Source of the DNA: Acidobacteriaceae bacterium
GTDB taxonomy: Bacteria > Acidobacteriota > Terriglobia > Terriglobales > Acidobacteriaceae
Assembly (NCBI GenBank): GCA_030041305.1
Contig: JASHOC010000066.1
Location: 1-35,534, forward strand
Length of the DNA: 35,534 bases
Direction of reading: 5' to 3'
The translations under genes and the position numbers were made by a program. Positions 24,360 to 32,834 of this stretch are shown here, in pieces. Positions within the stretch are counted from its first letter, which is position 1. Every line of letters begins with the position of its first letter. The notes beneath the pieces are model-generated. The model was not told the DNA's origin. It did not search any database and worked only from the letters and a program-made list of their open reading frames with translations.

Positions 24360-25331
24360 GTGAGCGTCTCCGGCAACTTGATTCCCATTCCGGCGCAGAC
24401 CGGCTTACTCAGTCCACTCACGCCGAAGGCGTCACCCGCCCTGACCGCTCGAGGTGCGGCGGTGAATGATCTTTCGGCTGCGGCCCCGGTTCTGGCGGCG
24501 AAGCTGCTCGGGGCGGTGAGACCCTCTCCGGCCGTCAGCCTCTGTGCCGATTTTGTTCGCCGCCTGCACCGCAGCCGGGCATGGGTCGGGGCCCAATTCT
24601 GGGCCACTTTCTGCTTCATTCTGGCCGGGGTGGCCTGGGCTGCCACGCCGGCGGAGCCCGTCTGGCAGGCGAGTTTGTTCTCGCTGGCGCCGCCCATCTT
24701 AGCCGCCTCCATGCTAGCCTTACAGGCCATTACCATGCGCAGCCTGACGGGTGAAGACCGCAGGCGCACATCGTTGCTATGGGGCTCTTTGGCGCTCCTG
24801 GCATGGTCGGCCGTCATCGCGGCGATTTGGGCGTTGCTGGCCTGGTTCGATCAAATCCTCCCGCTGTGGGCCGCATGGCTGGGCGCGCACGCGGAACCGC
24901 AGGCGGCGTCCTTCACCCCGTGGCGCGCCGAGCGCTGGCTTGAGGCGGGGGCCTGGGTTCTGCGCTGGATCGTGGTTCCGGCAGTGGCTATTCCTGGCGC
25001 GATGGGCGCGGCGCAGTGGGCCCGGTTGCCGTGGCGCAAAATCGGCCGCATGCTCCTCGACTGGCGCTGGTGGTCCGCGGTCGTGCTGGCCGCACTTGCC
25101 GGCGTGGCGCTGCCGGGCGCCCTATTCGCCGCCGAGCCTCATGGAACCATCGTCCAGCAGGTGACAGGGCTGTTTTTGCAGCTCGCCGGAGCCTTTGTGG
25201 TGACCGTCAGCAGCTGGGTTCTGCTGCTCGGCTGGGCGGCGGTTCTGCTTTGCCGCAAAGCCGCGCCTTCTCCGCAACGTGCGGCGCGGCAACCCGAGCC
25301 ACACGTCCTGCTTCACACCAAAGCAGCATAA
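24360..25331 (+). CDS. Hypothetical polytopic membrane protein
   Basis: A 323-aa protein with no family recognised. The GTG start at 24360 is supported by GGAGG 4-5 nt upstream. The first ~75 residues are Ala/Pro-rich and soluble. About six hydrophobic segments follow: near 78-96 (FWATFCFILAGVAWA), 103-120 (LFSLAPPILAASMLAL), 138-165, 205-222, 235-255 and 270-298. The tail is basic (AARQPEPHVLLHTKAA). Several Trp-rich loops (WRAERWLEAGAWVLRWIV) lie between helices. It stands about 100 bp before the sigma54-type activator on the same strand, separated by a possible promoter. Function unknown. Confidence 0.7.
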   Translation: MSVSGNLIPIPAQTGLLSPLTPKASPALTARGAAVNDLSAAAPVLAAKLLGAVRPSPAVSLCADFVRRLHRSRAWVGAQFWATFCFILAGVAWAATPAEPVWQASLFSLAPPILAASMLALQAITMRSLTGEDRRRTSLLWGSLALLAWSAVIAAIWALLAWFDQILPLWAAWLGAHAEPQAASFTPWRAERWLEAGAWVLRWIVVPAVAIPGAMGAAQWARLPWRKIGRMLLDWRWWSAVVLAALAGVALPGALFAAEPHGTIVQQVTGLFLQLAGAFVVTVSSWVLLLGWAAVLLCRKAAPSPQRAARQPEPHVLLHTKAA

Positions 25332-25405
25332 TTCGCTGGTCCATAGTACTTTCGTCAGGCGCCGCCTAACCTTTTTTGATGTTGCGTGATCGCGGGATGT
25401 GGCGC

Positions 25406-25411
25406 TATCGT
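25406..25411 (+). promoter_or_regulatory. Candidate -10 (TATCGT) for the sigma54-activator gene
   Basis: TATCGT in GGCGCTATCGTGC lies 22 nt before the ATG at 25434. There is no clear -35. The GGTAG at 25424-25428 is a weak ribosome site. Confidence 0.3.
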
Positions 25412-25433
25412 GCAGGTAGGCCGGTAGACAATA

Positions 25434-27767
25434 ATGGGCTCCTCCGATTCCCCAAGAGAGGTCAACGCTCTCTCCGTGCAGAGCGCCGAACGGCAGTTTG
25501 CGCAGTCCACGATTGAAGGACTCTTCGATTTCTCTCCCGACGCCATCCTGATTACGGACGATCGCGGCCTTATGCGCGCCGCCAATCCCCGCGTGGAAGA
25601 AATGTTCGGTTACACCAGCGCGGAACTGATCGGCCAGCCGGTCGAAATGCTCGTGCCCAGCCGCTTCCGCGGCGTCCATCCCACGCATCGCGAGAATTAC
25701 AGCGCCCATCCCCGCGCGCGACAGATGGGCGCCGATCTGAATCTCTTCGGCGTGCGCAAAGACGGCACGGAGTTTCCCGTCGACATCATGCTCAAGCCCG
25801 TCGACACGGAGGCCGGGCTTGCCGTGGTGAGTTTTATCCGGGACGTCACCGAGCAGCGCGCCGCCCAGGAATCCCTCCGCCAGAACGACCTCCGGCTGCG
25901 CTCCATCGTCGAGAGCGTTAATGAGTACGCCATCTACCTGATGGACCGCGACGGCCACATCATGACGTGGAATCCCGGCGCAGAGCGCATCAAGGGTTAC
26001 AAGGCCGTTGAAGTGCTGGGACGGCATTTCTCGCGCTTTTTTACCCAGGAAGACCTCGATCGCGGCCATCCCGCGGAGTTGCTGCGCCAGGCCGCAGGCT
26101 GCGAACGCGTGGAAGAGGAAGGCTGGCGCGTGCGCAAAGACGGCGCCCGCTTCTGGGCCAGTTGCGTCCTCACGGCCATCCGCGACTCCAGCGGTCAGGT
26201 CGTTGGGTTCTCCAAGGTGACGCGTGACATCACCAAACACAAGCAGGTCGAAGAGTCGATGGTCTATGAGCTCAGCTCCGTGCTGCTGGCCAATATGGAT
26301 ATTCGCAAGCTCCTGAGCGCCTTTTCGGCTTCCATGCGCAAACTGGTCCCCCACGACTCGGCCACTTTTGCGCTCCATGACGAGGCCACGGGCAAGCTGC
26401 GCGCGCAGTTTTTTGCGACGCAGGACGAGACGTCTCCGCGGCAGGGCGAAGTGCTCATCGATCCCGCCAGATCGCCGGCCGGCCGGGCCTATCAAACCAG
26501 GCAGGCTATAGTGCTCGATCAAATGGATCGCTCGCCGTTCTCCGCCGAGTCCATGAGGCACCATACCGAGATCGGGATGCGCTCCGGCATCTGGGTTCCC
26601 ATCATCCATCGCGAGCGGGTGTTGGGCGCATTGGCGGTTACGAGCCGCACCGAGGCCGCGTTTTCGCAGCGCGACGCCGAGCTTCTCACGCAGGTCGCGG
26701 GCCAGGTCGGGGTCGCCGTTAACAACGCGCTGGCGTTCAAACAAATCGCCGACCTCCGCGACCGCCTGAATCAGGAAAAGGAATATCTCGAGGATGAAAT
26801 CAATCTTGATCACCGCTTTGACGACATTGTGGGCGAGAGCGGGGGATTGCGGAGCGTGCTGCGCCACATTGAAACCGTGGCGCCGACCGACGCCACGGTG
26901 CTCATCCAAGGCGAAACGGGCACCGGCAAAGAGTTGCTGGCGCGCGCCATTCACCGTCTCAGCTCGCGCGCCGAGCGCACCTTTATCAAATTGAATTGCG
27001 CCGCCATTCCCGCCGGCCTCATCGAAAGCGAGCTCTTCGGCCATGAAAAAGGCGCTTTCACCGGCGCCCTTGCCCGGAAAATCGGACGCCTCGAGTTGGC
27101 CCACGAGGGCACGCTTTTTCTCGATGAGATTGGCGAACTCCCCCTCGACCTGCAGCCGAAGCTGCTGCGCGCTCTCCAAGAACGCGAGATCGAGCGGGTG
27201 GGCGGCACGCGGCCCATCCCCGTCAACGTGCGCCTCATCGCCGCCACCAATCGCGACCTGGCCAAAATGGTCGCGGAAAAGCAATTCCGCAGCGATCTCT
27301 ATTACCGGCTCAAGGTCTTTCCCGTATTCGCTCCTCCGCTGCGCGATCGCGCCGGCGACATTCCCATTCTGGTGCGTCACTTTGTCTCCCGCCATAGCCG
27401 ACGCATGGGCAAATCCATCGACACCATTCCTCCGGAAACCATGGAGGCGCTGGTTCGCTGGAAGTGGCCGGGCAATATTCGCGAACTCGAGAATTTCCTG
27501 GAGCGCGCCGTCATCCTCTCCCGAGGCGCGGTGCTGCACGCGCCTCTGGCCGAGCTCGAAGAAATGGAAGAGGAAGAGGATAACGATTCGGCCGTGGTGA
27601 ATCCCACGCTGCAGGCTGCCGAGCGCGAACACATTTTGCGCGCCCTGCGCGAAGCCAAAGGCATGATCGGCGGACCCAATGGAGCCGCGGAACGGCTCGG
27701 CCTCAAGCGCACCACCCTCAACTCCAAAATCAAGAAGCTCGGCATCGAACGCAGCGAATATGTTTAG
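25434..27767 (+). CDS. PAS-PAS-GAF sigma54-interacting transcriptional regulator
   Basis: A 777-aa one-component enhancer-binding protein. PAS domain 1 (about 25-140) contains [23 protein letters not shown] 2 (about 155-270) contains [24 protein letters not shown] domain spans about 285-440, followed by a short coiled linker. The AAA+ domain has Walker A GETGTGKE at about residue 493, the sigma54-contacting GAFTGA at 540, Walker [11 protein letters not shown], and R-finger region sequences. The C-terminus carries a Fis-type HTH ([20 protein letters not shown]). No receiver or histidine kinase domain is present, so signals probably enter through PAS/GAF. It should remodel RNA polymerase-sigma54 at promoters elsewhere; no -24/-12 promoter was recognised in this window. 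Confidence 0.93.
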   Translation: MGSSDSPREVNALSVQSAERQFAQSTIEGLFDFSPDAILITDDRGLMRAANPRVEEMFGYTSAELIGQPVEMLVPSRFRGVHPTHRENYSAHPRARQMGADLNLFGVRKDGTEFPVDIMLKPVDTEAGLAVVSFIRDVTEQRAAQESLRQNDLRLRSIVESVNEYAIYLMDRDGHIMTWNPGAERIKGYKAVEVLGRHFSRFFTQEDLDRGHPAELLRQAAGCERVEEEGWRVRKDGARFWASCVLTAIRDSSGQVVGFSKVTRDITKHKQVEESMVYELSSVLLANMDIRKLLSAFSASMRKLVPHDSATFALHDEATGKLRAQFFATQDETSPRQGEVLIDPARSPAGRAYQTRQAIVLDQMDRSPFSAESMRHHTEIGMRSGIWVPIIHRERVLGALAVTSRTEAAFSQRDAELLTQVAGQVGVAVNNALAFKQIADLRDRLNQEKEYLEDEINLDHRFDDIVGESGGLRSVLRHIETVAPTDATVLIQGETGTGKELLARAIHRLSSRAERTFIKLNCAAIPAGLIESELFGHEKGAFTGALARKIGRLELAHEGTLFLDEIGELPLDLQPKLLRALQEREIERVGGTRPIPVNVRLIAATNRDLAKMVAEKQFRSDLYYRLKVFPVFAPPLRDRAGDIPILVRHFVSRHSRRMGKSIDTIPPETMEALVRWKWPGNIRELENFLERAVILSRGAVLHAPLAELEEMEEEEDNDSAVVNPTLQAAEREHILRALREAKGMIGGPNGAAERLGLKRTTLNSKIKKLGIERSEYV

Positions 27768-27929
27768 CGTGTCCCTGCGGCTCTCATCGCTCAGCCGGAT
27801 ATCAGGCCACTTTTCCACTCAACGCACACGATGACACAGGTAACATGTCCGTGGAGCACACCGGCAAGATCGCCAAATCGAACAGGCGGCGTTCAAACCG
27901 GCAGCTGCTCGCATCGGGACGAAACCGAA

Positions 27930-29135
27930 ATGCCCGCATTCTACGAATTCTTCGCCGGCGGCGGCATGGTGCGCGCTGGACTCGGCAGCGCGTGGTCCTG
28001 CCTGTTTGCGAATGATTTCGATCCCAGGAAAGCCGCAGCCTACGCCGCGAATTGGGGCAGCGCCCGGCTGTGCGTTCAAGATGTTGCGTCGGTTTGCGCC
28101 AGCGAATTGCCCGCGCAAGCCGACCTGGCCTGGGCCTCGTTTCCCTGTCAGGATTTGTCCCTTGCCGGCTCCGGCGCCGGATTGAAGGGGAAACGCTCGG
28201 GAACTTTCTGGCCGTTCTGGCGCCTGATGACCGCGCTCGCTCAAGAAGGCCGCGCGCCCACAATGGTCGTGCTCGAAAACGTGTGCGGCGCGCTCACGTC
28301 GCACGGGGGCAGGGATTTTGCAGCTTTGAGCGACGCGCTCGCCGGCGGCGGCTATCGACTTGGAGCGCTGGTCATCGACGCGGTCCGTTTTGTGCCACAA
28401 TCGCGCCCTCGGCTTTTCGTAGTTTGCGCGCAGAAGGACGCCCCGATTCCCGAGTCGCTCCTCTCGCCCGGCCCGGATCCGGAATGGCATCCGTCCTCTC
28501 TCCTCAGCGCATACCAGGCGCTCCTGCCCCAGACGGAAGCCCTTTGGCTGTGGTGGAAGCTACCCGTTCCCGCAGCACGCACAATCGTTTTGTCGGACGT
28601 GATTGACGATAAACCACGTGGAGTGGCCTGGCGCACACCTCAAGAAACGCAGCGTCTGTTGTCGATGATGAGCGCGCGCAATCTCGAAAAAGTGGAACAG
28701 GCCAAGCGGGCGGGCCGCAGGCTTCTGGGCGGCGTCTACCGCCGCATGCGCATCGGCGAAGGGGGTCGCAAAGTGCAGCGCGCCGAGGTCCGTTTCGACG
28801 AGGTTTCAGGATGCCTGCGCACGCCCGCCGGCGGTTCGAGCCGCCAAACCATCCTGCTGGTGGAAGGCGATCGGGTGCGCTCGCGGTTGCTGGCGCCGCG
28901 CGAGGCCGCGCGTCTTATGGGGCTGCCCGAATCGTATATTCTGCCTGAAAATTACAACGAGGCGTATCATGTGGCCGGTGACGGCGTGGTCGTCCCGGCG
29001 GTCCGCTTTCTTGCGGAGAGCCTGTTGGAGCCGATCGTCGCGGCGGCTCACTCGCGACCGATCGCAGCTCAAGGAGCTTCTCTTTTCCGCAGAGGAGACG
29101 CGGAAGCAGGAAGCCAAACCATTGGTGCCGGGTAA
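27930..29135 (+). CDS. DNA (cytosine-5-)-methyltransferase
   Basis: A 401-aa C5-cytosine methyltransferase. Motif I is FYEFFAGGGMVRAGLG, motif IV is FPCQDLSLAG with catalytic Cys73, motif VI is VLENVCG and motif VIII is QSRPRLFVV. The target-recognition region spans about 220-330 and includes CLRTPAGGSSRQ, followed by motif IX RLLAPREAARLMGLP and motif X DGVVVPAVRFLAE. All catalytic motifs are intact. The ATG at 27930 begins exactly at the conserved motif; the 33-codon open extension upstream is unrelated and rejected. A vsr gene follows after 22 bp, making an orphan dcm-vsr-like pair; no restriction endonuclease gene is seen within several kb. Sequence specificity cannot be read. Confidence 0.93.
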   Translation: MPAFYEFFAGGGMVRAGLGSAWSCLFANDFDPRKAAAYAANWGSARLCVQDVASVCASELPAQADLAWASFPCQDLSLAGSGAGLKGKRSGTFWPFWRLMTALAQEGRAPTMVVLENVCGALTSHGGRDFAALSDALAGGGYRLGALVIDAVRFVPQSRPRLFVVCAQKDAPIPESLLSPGPDPEWHPSSLLSAYQALLPQTEALWLWWKLPVPAARTIVLSDVIDDKPRGVAWRTPQETQRLLSMMSARNLEKVEQAKRAGRRLLGGVYRRMRIGEGGRKVQRAEVRFDEVSGCLRTPAGGSSRQTILLVEGDRVRSRLLAPREAARLMGLPESYILPENYNEAYHVAGDGVVVPAVRFLAESLLEPIVAAAHSRPIAAQGASLFRRGDAEAGSQTIGAG

Positions 29136-29157
29136 TGGCGGGCGGAGCGGGACGGCG

Positions 29158-29601
29158 ATGGAGTCGCAGGAACTCAGACGGCGGACCATGCAGGCGGTGA
29201 AAAGCCAGAACACCGCCCCCGAGATGGCTGTGCGCCGGCTCGTCTTCGCCCAGGGTTTTCGCTACCGGTTGCACGCCAAGGAACTACCCGGGAAACCGGA
29301 CCTGGTGTTTCCGCGCCTGCATAAAGTAATTTTCGTGCATGGCTGTTTTTGGCACGGCCATCGCTGTGCTCGCGGAGCGCGCGTCCCCGTCCACAATCGG
29401 GAGTATTGGGTGAACAAAATCGGCCGCAACGCGACCCGGGATAGGAGCGCTCGCACTGCCCTCAAAACCCTCGGCTGGTCATCTCTGGTCGTCTGGGAAT
29501 GCGAACTCAAGAAGCCGGAGCGCCTCAAGCGAAAACTGCTCGCCTTCCTCGGCGCTCACCGGCAATCCCGATATGATGGTCACCAGACCGCTGACAATTG
29601 A
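29158..29601 (+). CDS. vsr: Very short patch repair endonuclease (Vsr)
   Basis: A 147-aa DNA mismatch endonuclease that nicks 5' of the T in T:G mismatches produced by deamination of 5-methylcytosine. Conserved features: RRRTMQAVKSQNTAPEMAVR near the N-terminus, ELPGKPDLVFPR with the metal-binding Asp, KVIFVHGCFWHGHRC (Zn and active-site His/Cys), REYWVNKIGRN and the C-terminal LVVWECELK. Length is normal (about 150 aa). The start at 29158 is preferred because it begins the family domain and lies 22 bp after the methyltransferase stop, with GGAGCGGGA upstream; an overlapping open extension from 28969 is out of family. It likely protects this methyltransferase's sites from C-to-T mutation. Confidence 0.93.
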   Translation: MESQELRRRTMQAVKSQNTAPEMAVRRLVFAQGFRYRLHAKELPGKPDLVFPRLHKVIFVHGCFWHGHRCARGARVPVHNREYWVNKIGRNATRDRSARTALKTLGWSSLVVWECELKKPERLKRKLLAFLGAHRQSRYDGHQTADN

Positions 29602-29666
29602 CCGTCGCCAGACCGACAACAATTGACTATGGATCGGTGACCACTGACCAGAACCCCAAAGAAGCG

Positions 29667-29966
29667 TCAATGCGGGTGCTGTGCGCCCTCCTGCGCGCCG
29701 TGCGCCGCGCCCTTGGTGGTGTTTTTGGATTTGTTGTAAGCCTTCCTTGTGCCTTTCGTGGTGGCGTGGTACGCCTTGTTCGCGCCCTTTTTCGCAGCGT
29801 GCCCTGTATTTTTGGCCGCGTTTTTGGTGTCGCGGCCGGCATGCTTCATATCCTGCTTGGCGCTGTTCTGGTCGTTCGGGGACGACTGTTGCCCCCATCC
29901 ATAAGTTGTCGCGCAGGCCAAAACTGCCGCTAAAAGGAATGCCGGGATTTGCCATTTCATCGTCAT
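29667..29966 (-). CDS. Small secreted Lys/Thr/Ala-rich repeat protein
   Basis: A 99-aa protein with a clear signal peptide (MTMKWQIPAFLLAAVLACAT, cleavage near TYGWGQQ). The mature part is low-complexity and basic, made of repeated short helices: KHAGRDTKNAAKNTGHAAKK, then GANKAYHATTKGTRKAYNKS and KNTTKGAAHGAQEGAQ. The roughly 11-residue periodicity resembles LEA-like or histone-H1-like tails, suggesting an envelope or stress role, but no family is certain. ATG 29966 or ATG 29960 could start it; neither has a good Shine-Dalgarno. It is convergent with vsr (65 bp gap) and divergent from the Rieske gene. Confidence 0.72.
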   Translation of the reverse strand: MTMKWQIPAFLLAAVLACATTYGWGQQSSPNDQNSAKQDMKHAGRDTKNAAKNTGHAAKKGANKAYHATTKGTRKAYNKSKNTTKGAAHGAQEGAQHPH

Positions 29967-30069
29967 AGAAAGCAATGGATTCGGTTTTGGGATGAGGAGT
30001 TGGCCCATTGGGGCAGATTCGCCATGGTTGCGAGCACGTCTGGGTTCGCACGGACGCTGGTGCAGGTGC

Positions 30070-30075
30070 TATGGT
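30070..30075 (+). promoter_or_regulatory. Candidate -10 (TATGGT) adjacent to the Rieske gene start
   Basis: TATGGT in GTGCTATGGTGGG is followed by 9 nt and the ATG at 30085, with no ribosome site between. The spacing equals that before the LOG and HIT genes. Confidence 0.4.
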
Positions 30076-30084
30076 GGGTCGCAC

Positions 30085-31212
30085 ATGCCGTTTTTTGACA
30101 GGACGAAAAAGGCGACGCCTGCGCGGGGAGACAACCAGGGACCGGCGGCGACACTGCTCTACGACGATTGGTACCCGGCGCTGCGGACGGCTCGGCTGAA
30201 GCGCGGCAAATTGGCTACGGCCATGCTGCTCGACATTCCGCTCGTGCTGGGGCGGCGCAACGACGGGCGTGTCTTCGCCATGCGCGACAACTGCCCGCAT
30301 CGCGGCATTCCCCTAAGCTACGGGTGGTTCGACGGCGAGCGCGTCACCTGCCGCTATCACGGATGGGAATTCGAGCCGTGCAGTGGCCAATGCGCGCTGA
30401 TTCCATCGCTGAGCGACCAGGACCGGCTCGACGCGTCGCGCATCTACGCCACCGCATTCCCATGCGAAGAGCAGGACGGATACGCTTGGGTGTTTATTCC
30501 CCGGCCTGGAAGTGGACGGCAGGCGCGGGGCGGGAAGGCCCCGGAGCTGGCCAAATTCGGCCCTCGGTACCGGTCGGCGCACTTATCCGCGGAGCTGCCG
30601 TGCAATGTGGATCACGGCATCATCGGACTGATGGATCCGGCCCATGGGCCGTTCGTGCATCAGGCGTGGTGGTGGCGTTCGCGGGCGAGCATCCGCGAAA
30701 AGGTCAAGCGCTTCGAGCCCATTCCGGAGGGCTTCCGCATGAGCGCTCACGCGCCCAGTGCGAACTCTGCGCCCTATAAGCTGCTGGGCGTGTACGGTCA
30801 GCCGGTGGAGACGACCATCGATTTCGTGCTCCCCAACCGCCGCACCGAGACCATCCGCTGCGGCGACAAGTGGTTTTCGAGCCTTACCACAGTGACACCG
30901 GTGACGGCTTCAACCTGCCGCATTGACGTGGTGGCCGCGTGGAACATGTTTTATTATCTGCCTCTGGCGACCCCGATCGCCAAGTTTTTCGGCGCGAAGT
31001 TTGTGCGCCAGGACCAGATCACCATGATTCAGCAGGCCGAAGGGCTGCGGTACAATCCCAGCCTCATGCTGATCGACGACGCCGACAAGCCGGCAAAGTG
31101 GTACTTCGCTTTGAAGCAGGCGCGTCTGGAGGCGGAGCGGGAACCCTCTGGGTGCGGCAGTGGGCCGAAGCACCCCATGGAAGGTCCCGTCGAGCTGCAC
31201 TGGCGCAGCTAG
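30085..31212 (+). CDS. Rieske [2Fe-2S] ring-hydroxylating oxygenase, alpha subunit-like
   Basis: A 375-aa Rieske non-haem iron oxygenase. The Rieske cluster motif is CPHRGIPLSYGWF...TCRYHGW (Cys-x-His ... Cys-x-x-His, about residues 70-92), preceded by DDWYPALRTARLKRG. The mononuclear-iron region is NVDHGIIGLMDPAHGPFVHQ, with the expected His pair and acidic partner nearby. Members oxidise aromatic rings, sterols, carotenoids or tetrapyrroles using electrons from a separate reductase. No ferredoxin, reductase or beta subunit lies adjacent, as in the stand-alone class. The ATG at 30085 fits family N-termini; an open extension to 29992 is rejected. A GC-rich dyad at 31214-31227 just after the stop may help termination. 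Substrate unknown. Confidence 0.88.
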   Translation: MPFFDRTKKATPARGDNQGPAATLLYDDWYPALRTARLKRGKLATAMLLDIPLVLGRRNDGRVFAMRDNCPHRGIPLSYGWFDGERVTCRYHGWEFEPCSGQCALIPSLSDQDRLDASRIYATAFPCEEQDGYAWVFIPRPGSGRQARGGKAPELAKFGPRYRSAHLSAELPCNVDHGIIGLMDPAHGPFVHQAWWWRSRASIREKVKRFEPIPEGFRMSAHAPSANSAPYKLLGVYGQPVETTIDFVLPNRRTETIRCGDKWFSSLTTVTPVTASTCRIDVVAAWNMFYYLPLATPIAKFFGAKFVRQDQITMIQQAEGLRYNPSLMLIDDADKPAKWYFALKQARLEAEREPSGCGSGPKHPMEGPVELHWRS

Positions 31213-31296
31213 ATCGCGGGGCCGCGACCTTAAGTGGTGAACAGGTCGTGGCTTGCGGAAGGGAACGGGAGTTGATGCACAATATATTGGATTGAA

Positions 31297-31372
<76 letters not shown>

Positions 31373-31416
31373 TAAAATCAACAACTTAAGTAGAATCAAG
31401 AAAATGATTATTGCTG

Positions 31417-31440
31417 CTGGGGATACTTCTGGGGATACTT
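31417..31440 (+). repeat. Perfect tandem 12-bp direct repeat upstream of int
   Basis: CTGGGGATACTT occurs twice head-to-tail (31417-31428, 31429-31440), directly before TTGTACAAT. The repeats overlap the place where a -35 for the TACAAT -10 would lie. They could be arm-type integrase/excisionase binding sites or an int operator. Confidence 0.6.
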
Positions 31441-31443
31441 TTG

Positions 31444-31449
31444 TACAAT
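31444..31449 (+). promoter_or_regulatory. Candidate -10 (TACAAT) for the integrase gene
   Basis: TACAAT in TTGTACAATGG is 23 nt before the ATG at 31473, and CAGGAGG (31456-31462) follows as the ribosome site. No consensus -35 is seen; the tandem 12-bp repeat occupies that position. Confidence 0.5.
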
Positions 31450-31472
31450 GGCTTCCAGGAGGCAGTTTCCCC

Positions 31473-32519
31473 ATGCCGCGCAGGTCATCAGCCAAGGTCA
31501 CAGGTGTCTGGGAGAAGGAGCCGGGCTCCGGTATCTGGTGGATTCGCTATCGTGAGAACGGCGCCCTTCACCGAGAGAAAGTTGGCCGGAAGTCCGATGC
31601 GCTGGCCCTATATCAGAAGCGCAAGAACGAAATCCGCATGGGCGCGAAGCTGCCGGAGAACATGCGGCGTGCATCGATCCGTTTCGGGCAGCTCGCCGAG
31701 GATATCCAGCGCTACAGCGAAAAGCACCATCGGGACCAGGGCCACATCGAATCGCGCCTGAAGCGAATCCTTCCAGATTTCGAGACTCGGCAGGCCGATC
31801 AAATCAAACCCGAGGACATCGACGGCTGGATTGCAAGGAACACGGAGACCGCGGCGACAGCGAACCGTTACCGGGCGTTGTTCTCTCTCATCTTTCGAGA
31901 GGCCCTGCGCAACGGCAAGGTGACAGGCAATCCTGCCCGGCTGGTGCGATTGCGGCATGAGAACAACGGACGCATTCGCTTCCTCACCGATGACGAGGAG
32001 AAGCGCCTCCGCAAGGCCATCACGAAAGAGTTTCCGGAACATCTGCCAGAGCTGACCGTCTCTCTCGGGACCGGGATGAGATTGTCGGAGCAGTACTCAC
32101 TCACTTGGGAACAGATCGATTTCGCGCGGAAAGAAATCAATCTGGACCAGACCAAGAATGGGTCGGCACGGACGATTCCGATGAATAGCGACGTTCGGCA
32201 GGCCTTTGAGATTCTCCATGAGATGGATAAGCCAGCGTCATCCGACAAACGGGTGTTTCTGCTCCACAGTCCGCGGTACTGGTTCGCAACGGCGATGACG
32301 GATGCGAAGATCGTGCGCTATCGCTGGCACGACAACCGGCATACGTTCTGTTCACGGCTTGCCATGCGCGGCGAAAACATGAAGGTCATTCAGCAACTCG
32401 CAGGGCACAAGACGATCCAGATGAGCGCGCGATACGCGCATCTAGGCGAAAAGAACCTGCGCACGGCTATTGAGGGGTTGTGCGATAGCAAACGGCGGAC
32501 TGCTTCGTCCAGCAGATAG
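31473..32519 (+). CDS. Tyrosine recombinase / phage-type integrase
   Basis: A 348-aa site-specific recombinase. The N-terminal arm-binding region carries SGIWWIRYRENGALHREKVG. A SAM-like core-binding domain spans about 70-165, and the catalytic domain is C-terminal. All catalytic residues are visible: Arg in GTGMRLSEQYSLTW, Lys near LDQTKNGSARTIPM, His and Arg in WHDNRHTFCSRLA, His in LAGHKTIQMS and the nucleophilic Tyr in SARYAHLG. It is therefore expected to be active. The ATG at 31473 follows CAGGAGG by about 10 nt; an open extension to 31404 spans the tandem repeats and promoter and is less likely. Its place right after a tRNA defines the left edge of an integrated island. Confidence 0.93.
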   Translation: MPRRSSAKVTGVWEKEPGSGIWWIRYRENGALHREKVGRKSDALALYQKRKNEIRMGAKLPENMRRASIRFGQLAEDIQRYSEKHHRDQGHIESRLKRILPDFETRQADQIKPEDIDGWIARNTETAATANRYRALFSLIFREALRNGKVTGNPARLVRLRHENNGRIRFLTDDEEKRLRKAITKEFPEHLPELTVSLGTGMRLSEQYSLTWEQIDFARKEINLDQTKNGSARTIPMNSDVRQAFEILHEMDKPASSDKRVFLLHSPRYWFATAMTDAKIVRYRWHDNRHTFCSRLAMRGENMKVIQQLAGHKTIQMSARYAHLGEKNLRTAIEGLCDSKRRTASSSR

Positions 32520-32522
32520 GAA

Positions 32523-32551
32523 TCGACATTTACTTGGGATCGTCAGATAAT
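32523..32551 (+). promoter_or_regulatory. Sigma70-type promoter for the vapBC-like pair
   Basis: TCGACA (32523-32528), a 17-bp spacer and GATAAT (32546-32551) match TTGACA and TATAAT at 5 of 6 positions each. It starts 4 bp after the integrase stop and is followed by GGAGGAGG (32556-32563), the ribosome site of the antitoxin gene. Confidence 0.6.
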
Positions 32552-32570
32552 GGTTGGAGGAGGGGTTCCG

Positions 32571-32831
32571 ATGACAATTCAAATAGAACTCAGCCCCGAG
32601 ATTGAAGCTCGCCTTGCCGCCGCTGCGGAGGCGCGCGGAGTTGCGGCCGAGGAATATGCGGGAACCCTTCTGCGTGAAGTGCTGGCGTCGCCAACAACCG
32701 GCACAGGCAGATTGACAGTCGAAGAGTTGCGTGCGATGTTGAGGGAGATTGCCGAAGGCTCGGAAAATCTGCCGCATCTGCCAACGTCGGTGTTCACACG
32801 GGAGAGTTTTTACGAGGACGACCGGCTCTAA
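32571..32831 (+). CDS. VapB-like antitoxin of a PIN toxin pair
   Basis: An 86-aa acidic protein. The N-terminus MTIQIELSPEIEARLAAAAE and RGVAAEEYAGTLLREVL fit a beta-helix-helix DNA-binding antitoxin. The C-terminal part (EELRAMLREIAEGSENLPHL, then SVFTRESFYEDDRL) would wrap the toxin. The ATG at 32571 is preferred over an in-frame ATG at 32550, which overlaps the promoter and ribosome site. Three bases separate its stop from the toxin ATG, so the pair forms an operon. It should repress its own promoter and neutralise the PIN nuclease. It probably stabilises the island (inference). Confidence 0.78.
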   Translation: MTIQIELSPEIEARLAAAAEARGVAAEEYAGTLLREVLASPTTGTGRLTVEELRAMLREIAEGSENLPHLPTSVFTRESFYEDDRL

Positions 32832-32834
32832 GCA

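Noticed and set aside
25122..27818. 898-codon open frame on the minus strand
   Set aside because: It lies antisense to the sigma54 activator and membrane protein genes, whose domains are unmistakable. High GC makes such antisense frames stay open; no domain is seen in it.
29585..29655. Short repeated GACAATTGAC / GACCACTGACCA strings after vsr
   Set aside because: They are degenerate and very short, with no consistent unit length. They look like intergenic low-complexity sequence rather than a CRISPR or functional repeat.
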